From Scolanthus callimorphus (Eukaryota; Cnidaria; Anthozoa; Actiniaria; Edwardsiidae), in NCBI GenBank assembly GCA_033964015.1, contig CM066920.1:10507912-10571911 (forward strand): a DNA stretch of 64,000 nucleotides, written 5' to 3'. The notes below the pieces were generated by a model. It saw nothing but the letters and a program-made list of their open reading frames with translations. It had not been told where the DNA came from and made no database searches. Position numbers and translations under genes: made by a program. Shown in pieces: positions 1 to 12,500 of the stretch (position 1 is its first letter; every line of letters starts with the position of its first letter).

Positions 1-477
1 GGAATCTTGAGCTTATATATTGAAATATGGCAAAGTTAGACATTTCATTTTTCGTCATTTCCGCTCTGTCGTTACCGGGTAAACTAAAACAATTAAAACC
101 AAAAGTATTTATTCCATCAAGTTTTGGCGATAGAGCAGATATCGTATGAGTGTAAACTCGCCTTAAGGGTATGGCGCTGTGCCGTATCAAAGAGTTCTGA
201 TTGGTCGAACAGTCATTTCGCGTATACTATTCTGGTTGGCTTGTTATTCACCAGAATGCAAGGTTCCGAAGGTTCCGTGTTGTGCAGTTACATCCGCACA
301 TTCCGTGTCATACAAAACCTGCTTTATGTATCGATATAAACATATCTAGAATATAATTCAAAGTCACGGGAAAGTGGTTACATTTCATTTTCAGCTCACT
401 TGCATGCAAAATCTATTGCTGTCGGCAGCACTTCGGATTTTAACATTCATCGATTTACATTTACTTAACATCTATAG

Positions 478-583
478 AATTCAAATAAGTGGATCTTCAG
501 CTGGAATACCCACGGCATTAAAGCTTAGCGGTACTCTCATATTAGGGAAGGATTGCTACTTCGAAAGTGACTTTGGTTATCTG
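478..583 (+). CDS. Gene A exon 1 (paralogue of B exon 18)
   Basis: Acceptor ctatag ends at 477 and the donor GTAAGT follows 583. The exon enters in phase 2 and leaves in phase 0. The peptide contains SGTLILGKDCYFESDF, matching [16 protein letters not shown] in gene B. No domain was recognised; alternating hydrophobic residues suggest beta strands. Confidence 0.8.
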
Positions 584-3500
584 GTAAGTTTAATATTTAA
601 CACGACGGCGACGTAAATATCGGCGAATAATAACCGAGCCGATATTTACGGAGCCTGAGGCGACTAATTGTTTTAGTATAATTACTCAAGCGACTTTTAA
701 GATTTTTTGACAAAAAAAATCGAATTTAAAGGTATTTCTTTTAGTTTCTCGTAAGTACAGTGCGCGCGCGATCCCCAATGCTTTCAATGTTATATTCAAT
801 GTTATGTTATAGCAAAATATTCCAAACGTCTCGACCAATCAGCGCGCGGAATCGCTTGAGTAATTATACTAAATAGAAATAGCCACTGGCTAAAAGCGGA
901 GCTCCCGTTTACATATTTTTCTGTGTTAATGAGACAAAAAGATTGCCATTGTACATAGCCTGTCACCGTCATACCACGTGAACTAAGCGAAACTGAGCAA
1001 GGACCTGATTGGCTCACGTGGTTTGATTGACTACAGAGAAAAACCCAACTGCCAAAAAATGTTTTGAACGCGCTGGGTCGCGTGTTACCTGAAACAGATG
1101 TAATACTGATGCCTGTAAAATATGTGTGCATCGATGCGTAGAAAGCCTGTCAAAATACAGGGTAGATGTCGGTTCTGTACCCTGGTTCTCTTTTCTACCT
1201 CCAATGGCTTGCGCTCTCTTATTCTTATGTGTAACCTTGTGTAAAATATTTCTGCATATAGAGTGCTAAATTAAGTTTTTCCTTTTTCCTTTGGGATAGA
1301 GGTGTGCCGCCTCTACCTCAAAATCCTAATCCACCCATAGCTGAATTTGCAAAGTAATCCCATACCCTATCCCAGACTTTTCAGTGTGTTGTTTATGCTG
1401 ATGATACTTAAATATCACGTGTCTTTTTACAGGGCTCGTGTGTCAGGGGTGGCGTCCATTTCCAAATTTCTCGTAACGTAGAGGAACAGTTCTTCTATGG
1501 CAAGATTTCCGCAATCACCGTGGGCAAGATCTTCGTATGTTGGGATCAAAACTAGATGTCCCCAAAAAGATAGCCGACACGGGATTTGAAGAGGAAGTCG
1601 TGGTGAGTTGATTGTTGTTAGTTGGTATATTGTAGCCTGATAGCTTTCATTTGCAGCTGAACAGTCATGTGCTTGTTGTTTCGCGTCGTGCCTCGGAATA
1701 GACCTCTAGATTCCCAAGGGTAAATCAACCGAGCATGACTGAAGGGCAAACAAACTTTTTAGATGACTTGTTTACGAAATCGCAAAGAAATGTAACTGAT
1801 AACGTGGCGTATTTGAAGTTCAATGACCAAGTTATTGAAACAATATATCATATATCCAGGGGGGACTCATCTTGGGGTGAAACTGAAAATTTCCGACGAT
1901 CATCCCCGACCAAAAATATGAGATCCCCCGGGATCATATATCATATATCACGTATCACATATATAAATCATGTATCATATCATGTATCATATATCATCAG
2001 AAACATATAGTGGTTTCAATAAAGTTTGTCACCCCAAAGACTAAAGCCTACAAGCTGTCGGCGCCAAGCATTGTGGGTCATTCGTGCTTTGAATAACAAA
2101 TATTCTCCATGAGTCAAAAATGCCGCGCGCGATGAGCGAAGTCGACCTTAGACTTAGCGTGTTTAATTCGAGTGAGAGAATTGCACTGGCATCTAAAAAA
2201 GTGAATGCTTAAGAGCGAATGTCTGATAAAAATTTCAGCCAAAGCTCAGCAAAATTTGACATTCCACGGTCACAACCCAAAATCTACTTTCCCTCAAAAT
2301 TGCTTGGATGATACAATTAGCATTCTGTGTTTATTTTGCTCAAAGAGTTCGCTTCTCAAAGAAATGAAATAAAGACACTTACAATTATAATAATTGTACT
2401 TCGTTCCAATCGAGTGCTCAATTGAAATTTTATTTCGGGCGCCTAGAAAGCTTTCTGAAGATGTATCATGTATTACTACTAATTATTAATAAGCGCGTCT
2501 TTTGGATTTTTACGCGAGCGTTCCGATAATTTACTTTCATTATACCTTCGAAGGTGTAGGATGACTAGCAAAAACGGACAGAATAGAAATATTTCTTTCT
2601 TTAGATATTTGTTCTACAGAATATTCCAGCGGAGTTTCAGTACGTAGTTCTGGTCTCATGCAATCATCTCACAAAATACCCCGTCAGTATTTGATTTCCT
2701 TCTTGAAAAAGGAAAAGCGTGAAAAGTAAAACGGACAGCTTAATATTGTACGCAGTACTGTCGTTTACGTTTAAGAATAAAGTTCTTGCGCCCTCCAATT
2801 TGAGATTTGAACGCGTAAATCGAATTGAATTTTGATTAGCACGTGAGACAACAAATGACTCTCAAGGCTTGGCGCCGACAGCTTGAGGCTTTAGTCTTTT
2901 GGGTGACAAACTTTATTGAAACCACTATATAACTTAGTTGAAACATGTAACGGCGAACCAAGCTGTGGATTATTCGAGATGAATTAATGACCATATTTGG
3001 TCAATAATGAACTCTCGACTGCTAACCCAAGTATTTGTTCTCTTCATAATATTTCATTTTCTGCTCATATAAAGTAGAACGACAGTGGTAAGTGATAATA
3101 TACTAACATTAATATCTTGAAGTCTTGAAACAACATTATTTTCAAAATCAGTTCAATTGTTTATTCTGCGAATGCCGCAGCTTGGCACTAAAGTAATGTA
3201 TGTTTGTTACACGTTTCAACTCACTTATATGTTTCTGATATCATATCATACTTTATACCACGCCACGAAAATACAGCCAATCAGAAGTACAGGAATGGCG
3301 TTGTATATTTGGCGGTATTCCACTCAACCTTACCATCATCCACTACATTTACGTAAAATGTTGCTTTAATTTTCGTAGCGTGGTATAAAATAGTTATACA
3401 ATGAATTCTCGTGGCATACTGCAGAATATTCCACTTGTCACATGTATTTTCTTAGCATGCACACTCACCTGGAGGCTCGTGTGTATACCAGAAAATACAA

Positions 3501-6500
3501 ACGACACGTGGGATATTCTGCAGTATGCCACTCGAATGCATTGTATAGCTAGTATATATCATACCATATCATTCAAGACGTTCCTTTTTTTACTGCGCAG
3601 GTGTCATATGCCAGTAAAAAACAAGAAGGTATCAAGTTTGGTGATAAACAAATTTCCATCAAGCAAGGGCTGTATGTGAAAGGAAAAGCCAATTTGCTTG
3701 GAATTGTAGTGGAGCTTACATTTGAACTTAGCACAAAGGTAAGTATGACTACACTGATAAATCAAGCACTCTGTCAAGCGCCGAACGGAAATTCAAACCG
3801 GTTGGCTCCCGATAGGCTTATACGCGTGGGATGCCTATAGGAAATTGAAAGCTTCCTATACACAATATACACCTGTTTCAGAAAAGGTTGCACCATCACA
3901 ACTGCCTGTTGTAGCCCGCGGTGCGTCATGGGAGAAACTACTTACTTACCTTACCAGGCCGAGCAAACTCGGCTTCCCATGACCCTAGTCGACCAGCTAG
4001 CTCTATCGCTCATGGCGGTGGCCAGCTCGTCGGACCTGCATCCCGTGTCATCAGACAATTTGTCGATGTTGGTCCTCTTTGGTCTTCCTCGCGATCCTTT
4101 CCCATGGGATGGTGTCCACGGGACGACGCCGGCAGCCAACTCGTTTTTGCTGCGCCGGCAATGTCCAGCAAAGCGCAGACGTTGTTGGCGTATTGAGGCG
4201 GTGATGAGAGAAACTAGGAAGAACGAAATTCTCGTGTTATGGAGTGCAAAATTTATTGTGAGCGATGTAGTTATTCTTGGTGTGCATGTGACGTCACTGG
4301 CGGCCATGTTGGATGAACAGAACAAAAGAAAGTTCATTTGCTCCCTTTGTTCAGTACATCCAACATGGCCACCGCACTTTTGTTATTTTATTCCCAAAGG
4401 GATGATTGCACCTCAAGAATTGTAGAATCATTTAGTATAAGCAAGGTGATAGGTAAAATGTCTGTCCCTATAATACATGAAAAAAAAAAACATCGGAGGC
4501 CGAGGTCAACATTTTCCAGGCCGAGGTCACAGTTTTTCCCTATACCAACCGACCTAAAGCCGGTAAATAACTTATTTATTTTTTTCCAACTCTAAAATTG
4601 GATTTTTTCGATGAAAACAAGCGCGCGAAAATGGTTACCGTGACCTATGGGAACATATTTCCTCGCGCGCGCGCTCCAAGAACCAATGAGAATGCTGAAT
4701 TCGTTATCGTGCCCTCTAGGAAAAAATAAATGTACATCATTAGATTTTTTTTTAATGTAATACGGCCGGGCGGATATTTGTCGAATCCTATAATAAATAA
4801 CAATAGTGGGAAACAAAGTTTAGGGTACATTGTGCATCATCAACATCATCATTGTTTCCCTCTAAGGCGCGTGTACGGCCACAAGGCTTGCAGCTATTGT
4901 GGTGACCACGTTGCGAATAGCTGCATTATGTTATCTTTGTCCAATACAGTCCTAAACGTCAGCCTTAATCCTGCCTCTGTTGGGCCTTTTTTCTCATCAT
5001 TAATTTGTGTTGCCATCTTCAGCAAATATTTGTCCAGACGGTGTTTAATCCCATTACACTGCCCGGAGGAGTGACACTAACAAAATCGATATACGACACG
5101 ACCAATGGCCCTTTGTTTTCTGCCAAGGCGACCAGAACACCAACATTTGGAATAGAGGTAAGCATCCTTAAAAAGACTGTGTCAATGTGTTTTGAATGAA
5201 TTCGTAAATAGAGCTCTAAATTTGAAAAGTCCATCCGAAGAGACCTAATCGCGTAACTGTGTTTCCTAATTCAGATCATGCGATGATTCATTTGGGAGGA
5301 TACAATATCGTAAAATTCCTCACACACGACCAAGCGTATGCAGAATTATGAAAATTTCATGAATTTGGTGCAGAAATGTTCTGGTTTATTCCATCAGATC
5401 CTGCTTCAAGGCGCGTGTAAAATATTCGGCGTACAAACAGAAGTGAAGTTCAGCTTCACCAACACAGCTATAGAAGCTACCTTGAAACTGAAGCTTCCCA
5501 TCATCAATCTTATTGCGGAACTGTATATAAAGGGAGGCTACGGCACAACAGATGCAAAGAAGAAGAAGAAAGCGTTTAAAGATATTTCGTTTACAGTAAA
5601 GGCCTCTCTATCTACTGACACAACCTCGGTGGTAGGTAGTATTCTGGATCAGGGTTTTATTCCGAGCGAAACTTTTGGTTTGTTGTTATTTTTATACGCT
5701 CTCTAGTTTAGAACGTACAACTGGGTACCCTACGACCGTGGGAAATTCCAGAGGCGGGTGTCTCGAAACACCCGAGGATTCTCAGGCCCGAAAAGTTTGT
5801 CACGCAAGAATTCTCGGGCCTGAATTGTTTTGTAATTTTAATAGATATAGATTGATCCTAAAGTTTTTTTGTTTTCTTTTCTTCCCTGCTGATTTTAATA
5901 GTCTAGGAACTTCCTGATTCTTCGACGAAAAATCGCTCGGGAGAGCAGCTTATGTATTAAATTATTATTATCCGAAAACTTTCCTCTCTTTTCACGCGAG
6001 TTTTTCGGGTTTCCGAAAAATGTAATTCTGTATAGGTCGCAATTTCAGGCCCTGCAGGTACTTACGCATTTTCCCTGCGAGCAGAGGCTACTTTTTATCT
6101 CCCCGCATTTTTTTTTATTTTACTTTTAGTGTTTTCTTGTATTTTTCAAATACCCAAGAGAAGCCTCTGCACACGTATGCCATTTCTCAGTCGCGCAGTG
6201 TGAGAAAATGGCGTGAGCTTGGAGAAACTGGTCGATCAAGTTTGTGCGCGAGAAAGAAAATATCTGCTCTACAACTTACACAAAATCACTATTTGTGGCC
6301 TTTGGCTCGTTTACTCAATTCTCAAAGAGCCCGTGTCAGCCACTCCTTTGTTATTGTTTTCTTTCGATATTAGGAAAATTACATGTAGAAATATCTTAAT
6401 AAACATCAGTCTGAAAATAACGTTTCAGGTTTGATTTACCAAATTCAATCGAAAGCATTGCTCTATATTCTCTAAATCAGCCGATGGCAATGGATGCTTT

Positions 6501-9500
6501 CTCTGACTTGGCTACAATGCTATGCTGCCACAATGGCGGCTGACACAGGCTCTTAAACTAAGCTCTGATACTCATTCTAAAGTTTGCCTTTGAGAATTCG
6601 CTGGGGATCGTTTTATATTCTATCGAGATTTGGAACACTCCTGGAAAAATGTTCTCAAATTGGTTGAATCAGTCAGTTTCGTGAATCTGATGTTGGGCTA
6701 CAAATTATGACATCCTCCAGACTTATCTTTTTCTTTTTTTTTTTTTTTTTGGGGGGGGGGGGGCATTTCTACCCAATAAAAACTCCTGGAAAAATAACTA
6801 AAGACTTCCTGGAAAATCCTGGATTTTTGTCATTCAGAATACGTACGAACCATGTTTAAAGCATTCTTCCTATTTTTACAGATAACAAAGGAAACCTCTA
6901 AAAGTGCAGCAGACGTAATAAACAACGCTCGCGCAAAGCTTCAACAAGCACAGGATAGGATTCGTGATGAAAAAGAGAAATGCAAAAAGGAAGTCGTCGG
7001 CACTTATTGCACAACATGTCAAAACATTGTTTCCAAAAATGTAATGGAAAACTGTGACAAGATTGAGGATCGATATGATTACTACATAGGTGGCACGGCA
7101 AACGAAAATGGTTAGTGATATTTAACTAAACAGTTAATGTGTGCTTCAGTGGTAGATCCAGGAGTGTACGCATACGTAAAACATGAGTTTTAGGATTTTG
7201 GAGAGCAAACCGAGTTATTAACCGATTGTGCGAGTTGTTTGAAAAACTTGTGAAAAATAATCAAACTAATCTTTAAATGCGGAGAAAAAGAAGTAATGGA
7301 ATCTTCTAAGCCTCTGCAAATTAGTATCATGTATCCAAACCTACTTCGTGCTTATGATTTTCTTTGTTCGGATTCCAACTGTATGTTAAGACGTCACGCA
7401 TCATGGCGGTCGGATGGACCGAGACTAGCTCTCTAAAATTTTTAGCTTTTCTGCTTTTAACGGCTGTCACCATTAGAGAGAATATCGATAACACTAACAT
7501 ACCGCGGTCCTTTCAACTTGGAAGTGTGTTTCAATCGAACCCGGCAACAGAGTTTGTGTTAAACTCGATGGCTCATCGAAGACTTAAATCTCGCGCCAAA
7601 CGGTACGTGTCATGCAGAGTCCAATATACAACCAACGGCATAAGCAGCTTCAACTTAGAGAGAAACCTGCTTGCCTGTGGAGATATTTCGTCCAACCCCG
7701 GACCTAAGGGAAAGAAAACGTTGGCTAAATACCCTTGTGGTGAATGCGAGAAGGCAGTAAAAAACAACCAGGACGCCATATTGTGTTGCAAGTGTGATAA
7801 GTGGTTTCATGCCAAGTGCCTTCATATGACCCGGCCTATATTCCAATACTACTTAAGTCGACCAGATATTGAATGGACTTGCCCCACTTGTGCGCTACCG
7901 CCACTCACAGACTCCTTCTTTGAAGAAACTGAGGAACAAGACTTGCTAAATCAAACAGAGAGTGATCAAGACGACTCAACGCTAGCACAAACAAATGCGG
8001 AACATACTCAGGGGGATGTTGATAATGATCAACTGGAACTATTCAGGAAATCACATAACAAGGATCTCTTAATCGCACACCTGAACATTAACAGTATCCA
8101 AAATAAATTTGAAGAGCTTACGGAAATTATCAGGAAATTGAACACTCAAATAATTTTCATTAGTGAAACTAAGATCGACGCGAGCTATCCTAATGCTCAG
8201 TTCAGCATCCCGGGTTTTTCGCTTTATCGCAATGACAGGAAAAAAGGCGGTGGCGGAATCTTGGCACTAATATCTACCTGTGTGGTTAAGTCACGACTCA
8301 AGCCTGATAGGAACTACAAGACTTTGGAAATCATTGCCTTCGAAATAAAAACAGAAGCGGACAATATGATAATCATCGGCATCTATCGTCCCCCGAGACC
8401 CCTCTGTGGTGAATATCAGACACTTCTTGAAGACGAGTTGAGCCATGTTTGTAACTGGGCGAGTCTTAAAAGTAACTTTGTGGTAATCACCGGAGACTTA
8501 AATTTGGATAGAATGCGTCCTGATAAGCCTGAAGGGAAATTACTCCTTGATTTGGAAATAGAGCAAGGCTTCGAATGTTTAATTACCAAGCCGACTAGAA
8601 TAGAAAAGCGTGGCTCTATTATAACTGAGAGTTTGATAGATGTTGTGCTCACTAATAGACCGGAAGTCTTCCAGCGTTCTGGTAACTATCATCCCTGTTT
8701 AAGTGACCATCATCTTGTCTATGGTGTCTTAAAGCATAAAATAAATCTCAACAAAGCCAAGGTTATTACTTTTCGGAGCTATAAAAACTTGATCGTGATC
8801 ATTATAAACAACTTTTGTCCTCTGCCCCTTGGGATGTGGGGCAATTGTTTGATAATGTCGATGATCAGGTTTATGTATGGAACACTTTATTAAATGACAT
8901 CTTGGATGAAGTGGCGCCCGTGAAAAAAATGCGCGTGCGTGACAAGGACGTTCCTTATATGACTTCGGACTGGAAAAACGCAATTAAGGCTAAACGCAAA
9001 GCAAATAACAAATACATGAAAAACAAAACTCCAGAGAACTGGGAAATGAGACGCATAGCTAGGAACGAGGCTACAAAGCAAAGAAGAAAGGCTATCAAAT
9101 CATATTGGAGCAAAAAGACTGACGACCTTAAAAACAATCCCAAGTCATTTTTCAGCACATTCAAACCATTTTTAGGATCTAAGGGCTGTGTCGAAAAGAA
9201 TGACATCCATTTGAACGTAAATGGCAGTGTAATCACTGATCAGCAGCAAGTGGCCGAGGAACTGGTAGAATATTTTGCTACTGTAGCAGACGGTATTGGA
9301 GGCCAGGCAGCTCAAAAAAGTTCTATTCAGGACTTCGTGGACCATCCCTGTGTTCAAAGGATACAACAAGAATACAGTAACTACACTGAGAGCCTGGGCA
9401 TCCAACCTGTCAAGCAGGGAGAAGTTCTAAAAGTGCTGGAATCGCTAGATGCGAATAAAGCTACTGGTACTGATTGCATCCCTCCCAAAGCTTTAAAAAT

Positions 9501-12500
9501 TGGTGCTGAGGAACTGGCAAATCCGCTGACCACTCTATTTAACTCTTGTATAAGCAAAAGCGTGTGGCCCACAGACTGGAAATGTGGGGACTGGGCCCCA
9601 GTATTCAAAAAGGACGACAGATTGGCAAAGGAAAACTACCGGCCAATTACACTGCTACCATGCACAAGTAAAGTTCTGGAAAAATTAGTGGGGGTACAAA
9701 TAAACGGCTGTTTCAGCGACCGCATATACCTTAAATCTTCCGCTTATCGTAAAGCGCACAGTTGTGAAACAACATTAATTAATCTAGTGGAAGACTGGAG
9801 ACTTGCAAGGGATCAACGTAAGGTCGTTAGTATATTATCTACAGACATGTCAAAGGCTTTTGACTCCTTGCATTCACCGTTATTACTGAGCAAGTTCAAA
9901 GCATACGGTTTCGAGAAGAACACTATCCAACTGCTAAACAGTTATCTCACCGACCGGAAATATCAGGTGAAGATTGGCCGTCACGTGAGTTCGAGTCGAC
10001 TAGTAAACCGAGGCTGTCCTCAGGGCTCCGCTCTTGGCCCGCTGTTATGGAATGTGTTTCAAAACGATTTACCTTATGGTTTAAATGCGAATTTGTCAAT
10101 GTACGCGGACGACCACCAGATTTATCACATTGGTGATAATCAGGTAGATGTTACTTTGCAACTTAAAGAGAGTGCAAATCTGGCTACGCGCTGGTACGAG
10201 TCCAACCTCTTAGCTGGGAATATAAAGAAATATCAAGTCATGAACTCTGGCTTTGATCTGAATAACAGCAATATTTATGTTAACGGGGAGGAAATTAGAA
10301 CAGCAGAAAATCTTGAATTACTAGGCGTGACTTTAGACTCTGATCTCAATTTCTCTAAACACATAGACTCTGTTTGTAGGAAAACTAGCCAACGAATAGG
10401 CGTTCTAATGAGATTAAGAAATCTAATTCCTATGGAGTGTAAATTAGTACTTTTTAAAAGTGCAATTTTGCCGTATTTAACATACTGTCACTTAGTATGG
10501 CATTTCTGTAAGGCCAGTGATACGCGTAAACTTGAAAGACTACAAGAAAGAGGCCTTAGAGCTGTTTTTAAGGACAACAACTCAAGCTACGAGAAACTGT
10601 TGGGCAAGGCCGTCTTACCTACACTACTAAATAGGCGCTTGCAAGACCTCTGCACTCTTATGTATAAGGTTAAGCACAAGCTTTGCCCCACTTATATATG
10701 CGACATTTTTAGCAGACATTCTAATGGTTACAACCTAAGGCAATCCGACTTCACATTACCAAGATTTAATTCTGTAACTTACGGTAAACATTCTCTTAGA
10801 TTTTTAGGCCCAAAGTTATGGAGCAAACTCCCCAAGAAATATAGAGACGTAGCATCACTAAACTGTTTTAAAAAATATATTAGAGAACTTGACTTAAGCA
10901 AACTTATCGATGATGGATGTAGGAGTTGCGGCCTGTGCTCTTCTTAAAGTAATTTTTATTGTACATAGCCATATTTTATCGTAAACATGATTTAGTAATA
11001 TTATTGTATATAGTTTTTACCAATTCTTAGTATCTATCTTATATAGCTTTTATCAATTATTAGTATTTATCTATTTATTTATTTAATATTTTTCTGTTTA
11101 TAATGTCCCCGTATTAGTAAGGGAGATTTCTCCCCAGCTAGGTGGTTTTATTGACATTTTAATAAAGTTTCTATTCTATTCTATTCTAAGGCGCTATCAA
11201 ACGGCGATGAGAGTTCTCGAAGTGTGAGGTCTCAATGGAGAGTACCTTTTGCTTCAAAGAAGAAGAATAGTTAGGGACTTCGTATATACAATGCCAAGTC
11301 ATTTGCAACTCTGGTTTCTGAAAAATCACGAATAAAGCAAAAATAAAGGTTTTGTTTCCAAGTATTTTGCGCCGGTTTAGTAATTGTAATTGATTTATTA
11401 CAAAATAGAAGCATTGGTCAGTAGGTATGCAAAATTTTGCGGCGATCAGATAAAGTTGAGAGCCAATAACTGGCCTTGCAAAATATGTTTCGTCACACAA
11501 ATAATTACCCGCGGGCCACCTTAAATACTTACAAATGTGGACTAAAGGTGCATGACATGAATACAGGCGTTTCGGAGCTACTGCTCCTTCGTCAGAGTAT
11601 ATTTCACCTGGTAAAGTCGTAGCTTTAGATAGCGTTTCTCTTGATTTTTACATTTGAAATTTGCTTCGTAGGATGGTATGAATTAACCTCATCTTGGTTT
11701 GTGTAGGTGGAGTAAATGTTGGCAAGGCAAAGAATGTGCCGAAGACATTCGAAATAGACCCAACTGAAGAGCGCAGGCGAAGGAGTATCTATTATACTCC
11801 GCTACATAGTCACGCGAGTCACGCGATGAGCAACGCTACGAGTCACGTGAGGAAAAAGAGATTCATAGGCAAAATGAGGTGCAAATTTACGTATTTGAAA
11901 AACGAGCTAAAGGGAAAAGTTTTAAAGAAGTTGTGCGCAGGTAAGAGTGTCAGATTTTTGCCCTAGAGCTACATAGGTCTGGGGAAAAGGTTATCAAGCT
12001 TTCTAGTTTGAGCACTTCACATGAAAACGAGATGCTAGTCTCAACAACTGTTTACAGCATGGCATGATGGGCGTTGTCCGCGTAACACATGTCCCCAGAT
12101 GATTTAGAAGAGCAAATTGGTAATGATCAAAATACCCATTTTCCGAAACTGAGGTCCCCCCCCCTCTCCAAAAAAAACACCTCCTAACTATTTTAAAACC
12201 AAAGAAATCAAATCATTCTTTGCGTTCATTTCGGCACCATTTACTTCAAAAAGATGGCTAGTCGTGATTTTACAACACCGCCGGTAAAACGCGGCACTGA
12301 CGGATTGACGTCATAGTGCACGCAAAGCTACCCACATCTATATTAAAGGGGCACTCGCACGTTTAATTGTTTGTGTACAGCCTGTCAAAAAATAAGTCTA
12401 ATTCTAGACACCAAAATACGTTTAAGTTTACGGGGAATAGCCAAAATAACAGTCCAGGTTTGTTAAATGACCTTTTAACTGTTAAATCAATACAAATCTA

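Noticed and set aside
3928..4425. 165-codon + strand ORF as a gene
   Set aside because: The opposite strand encodes the recognisable LINE C-terminal tail; the + strand frame is its shadow.
7679..7705. NPGP motif as a sign of an integrated RNA virus
   Set aside because: It is in frame with PHD, endonuclease and reverse transcriptase domains of a non-LTR element, a known location for 2A-like motifs. No capsid or viral polymerase seen.
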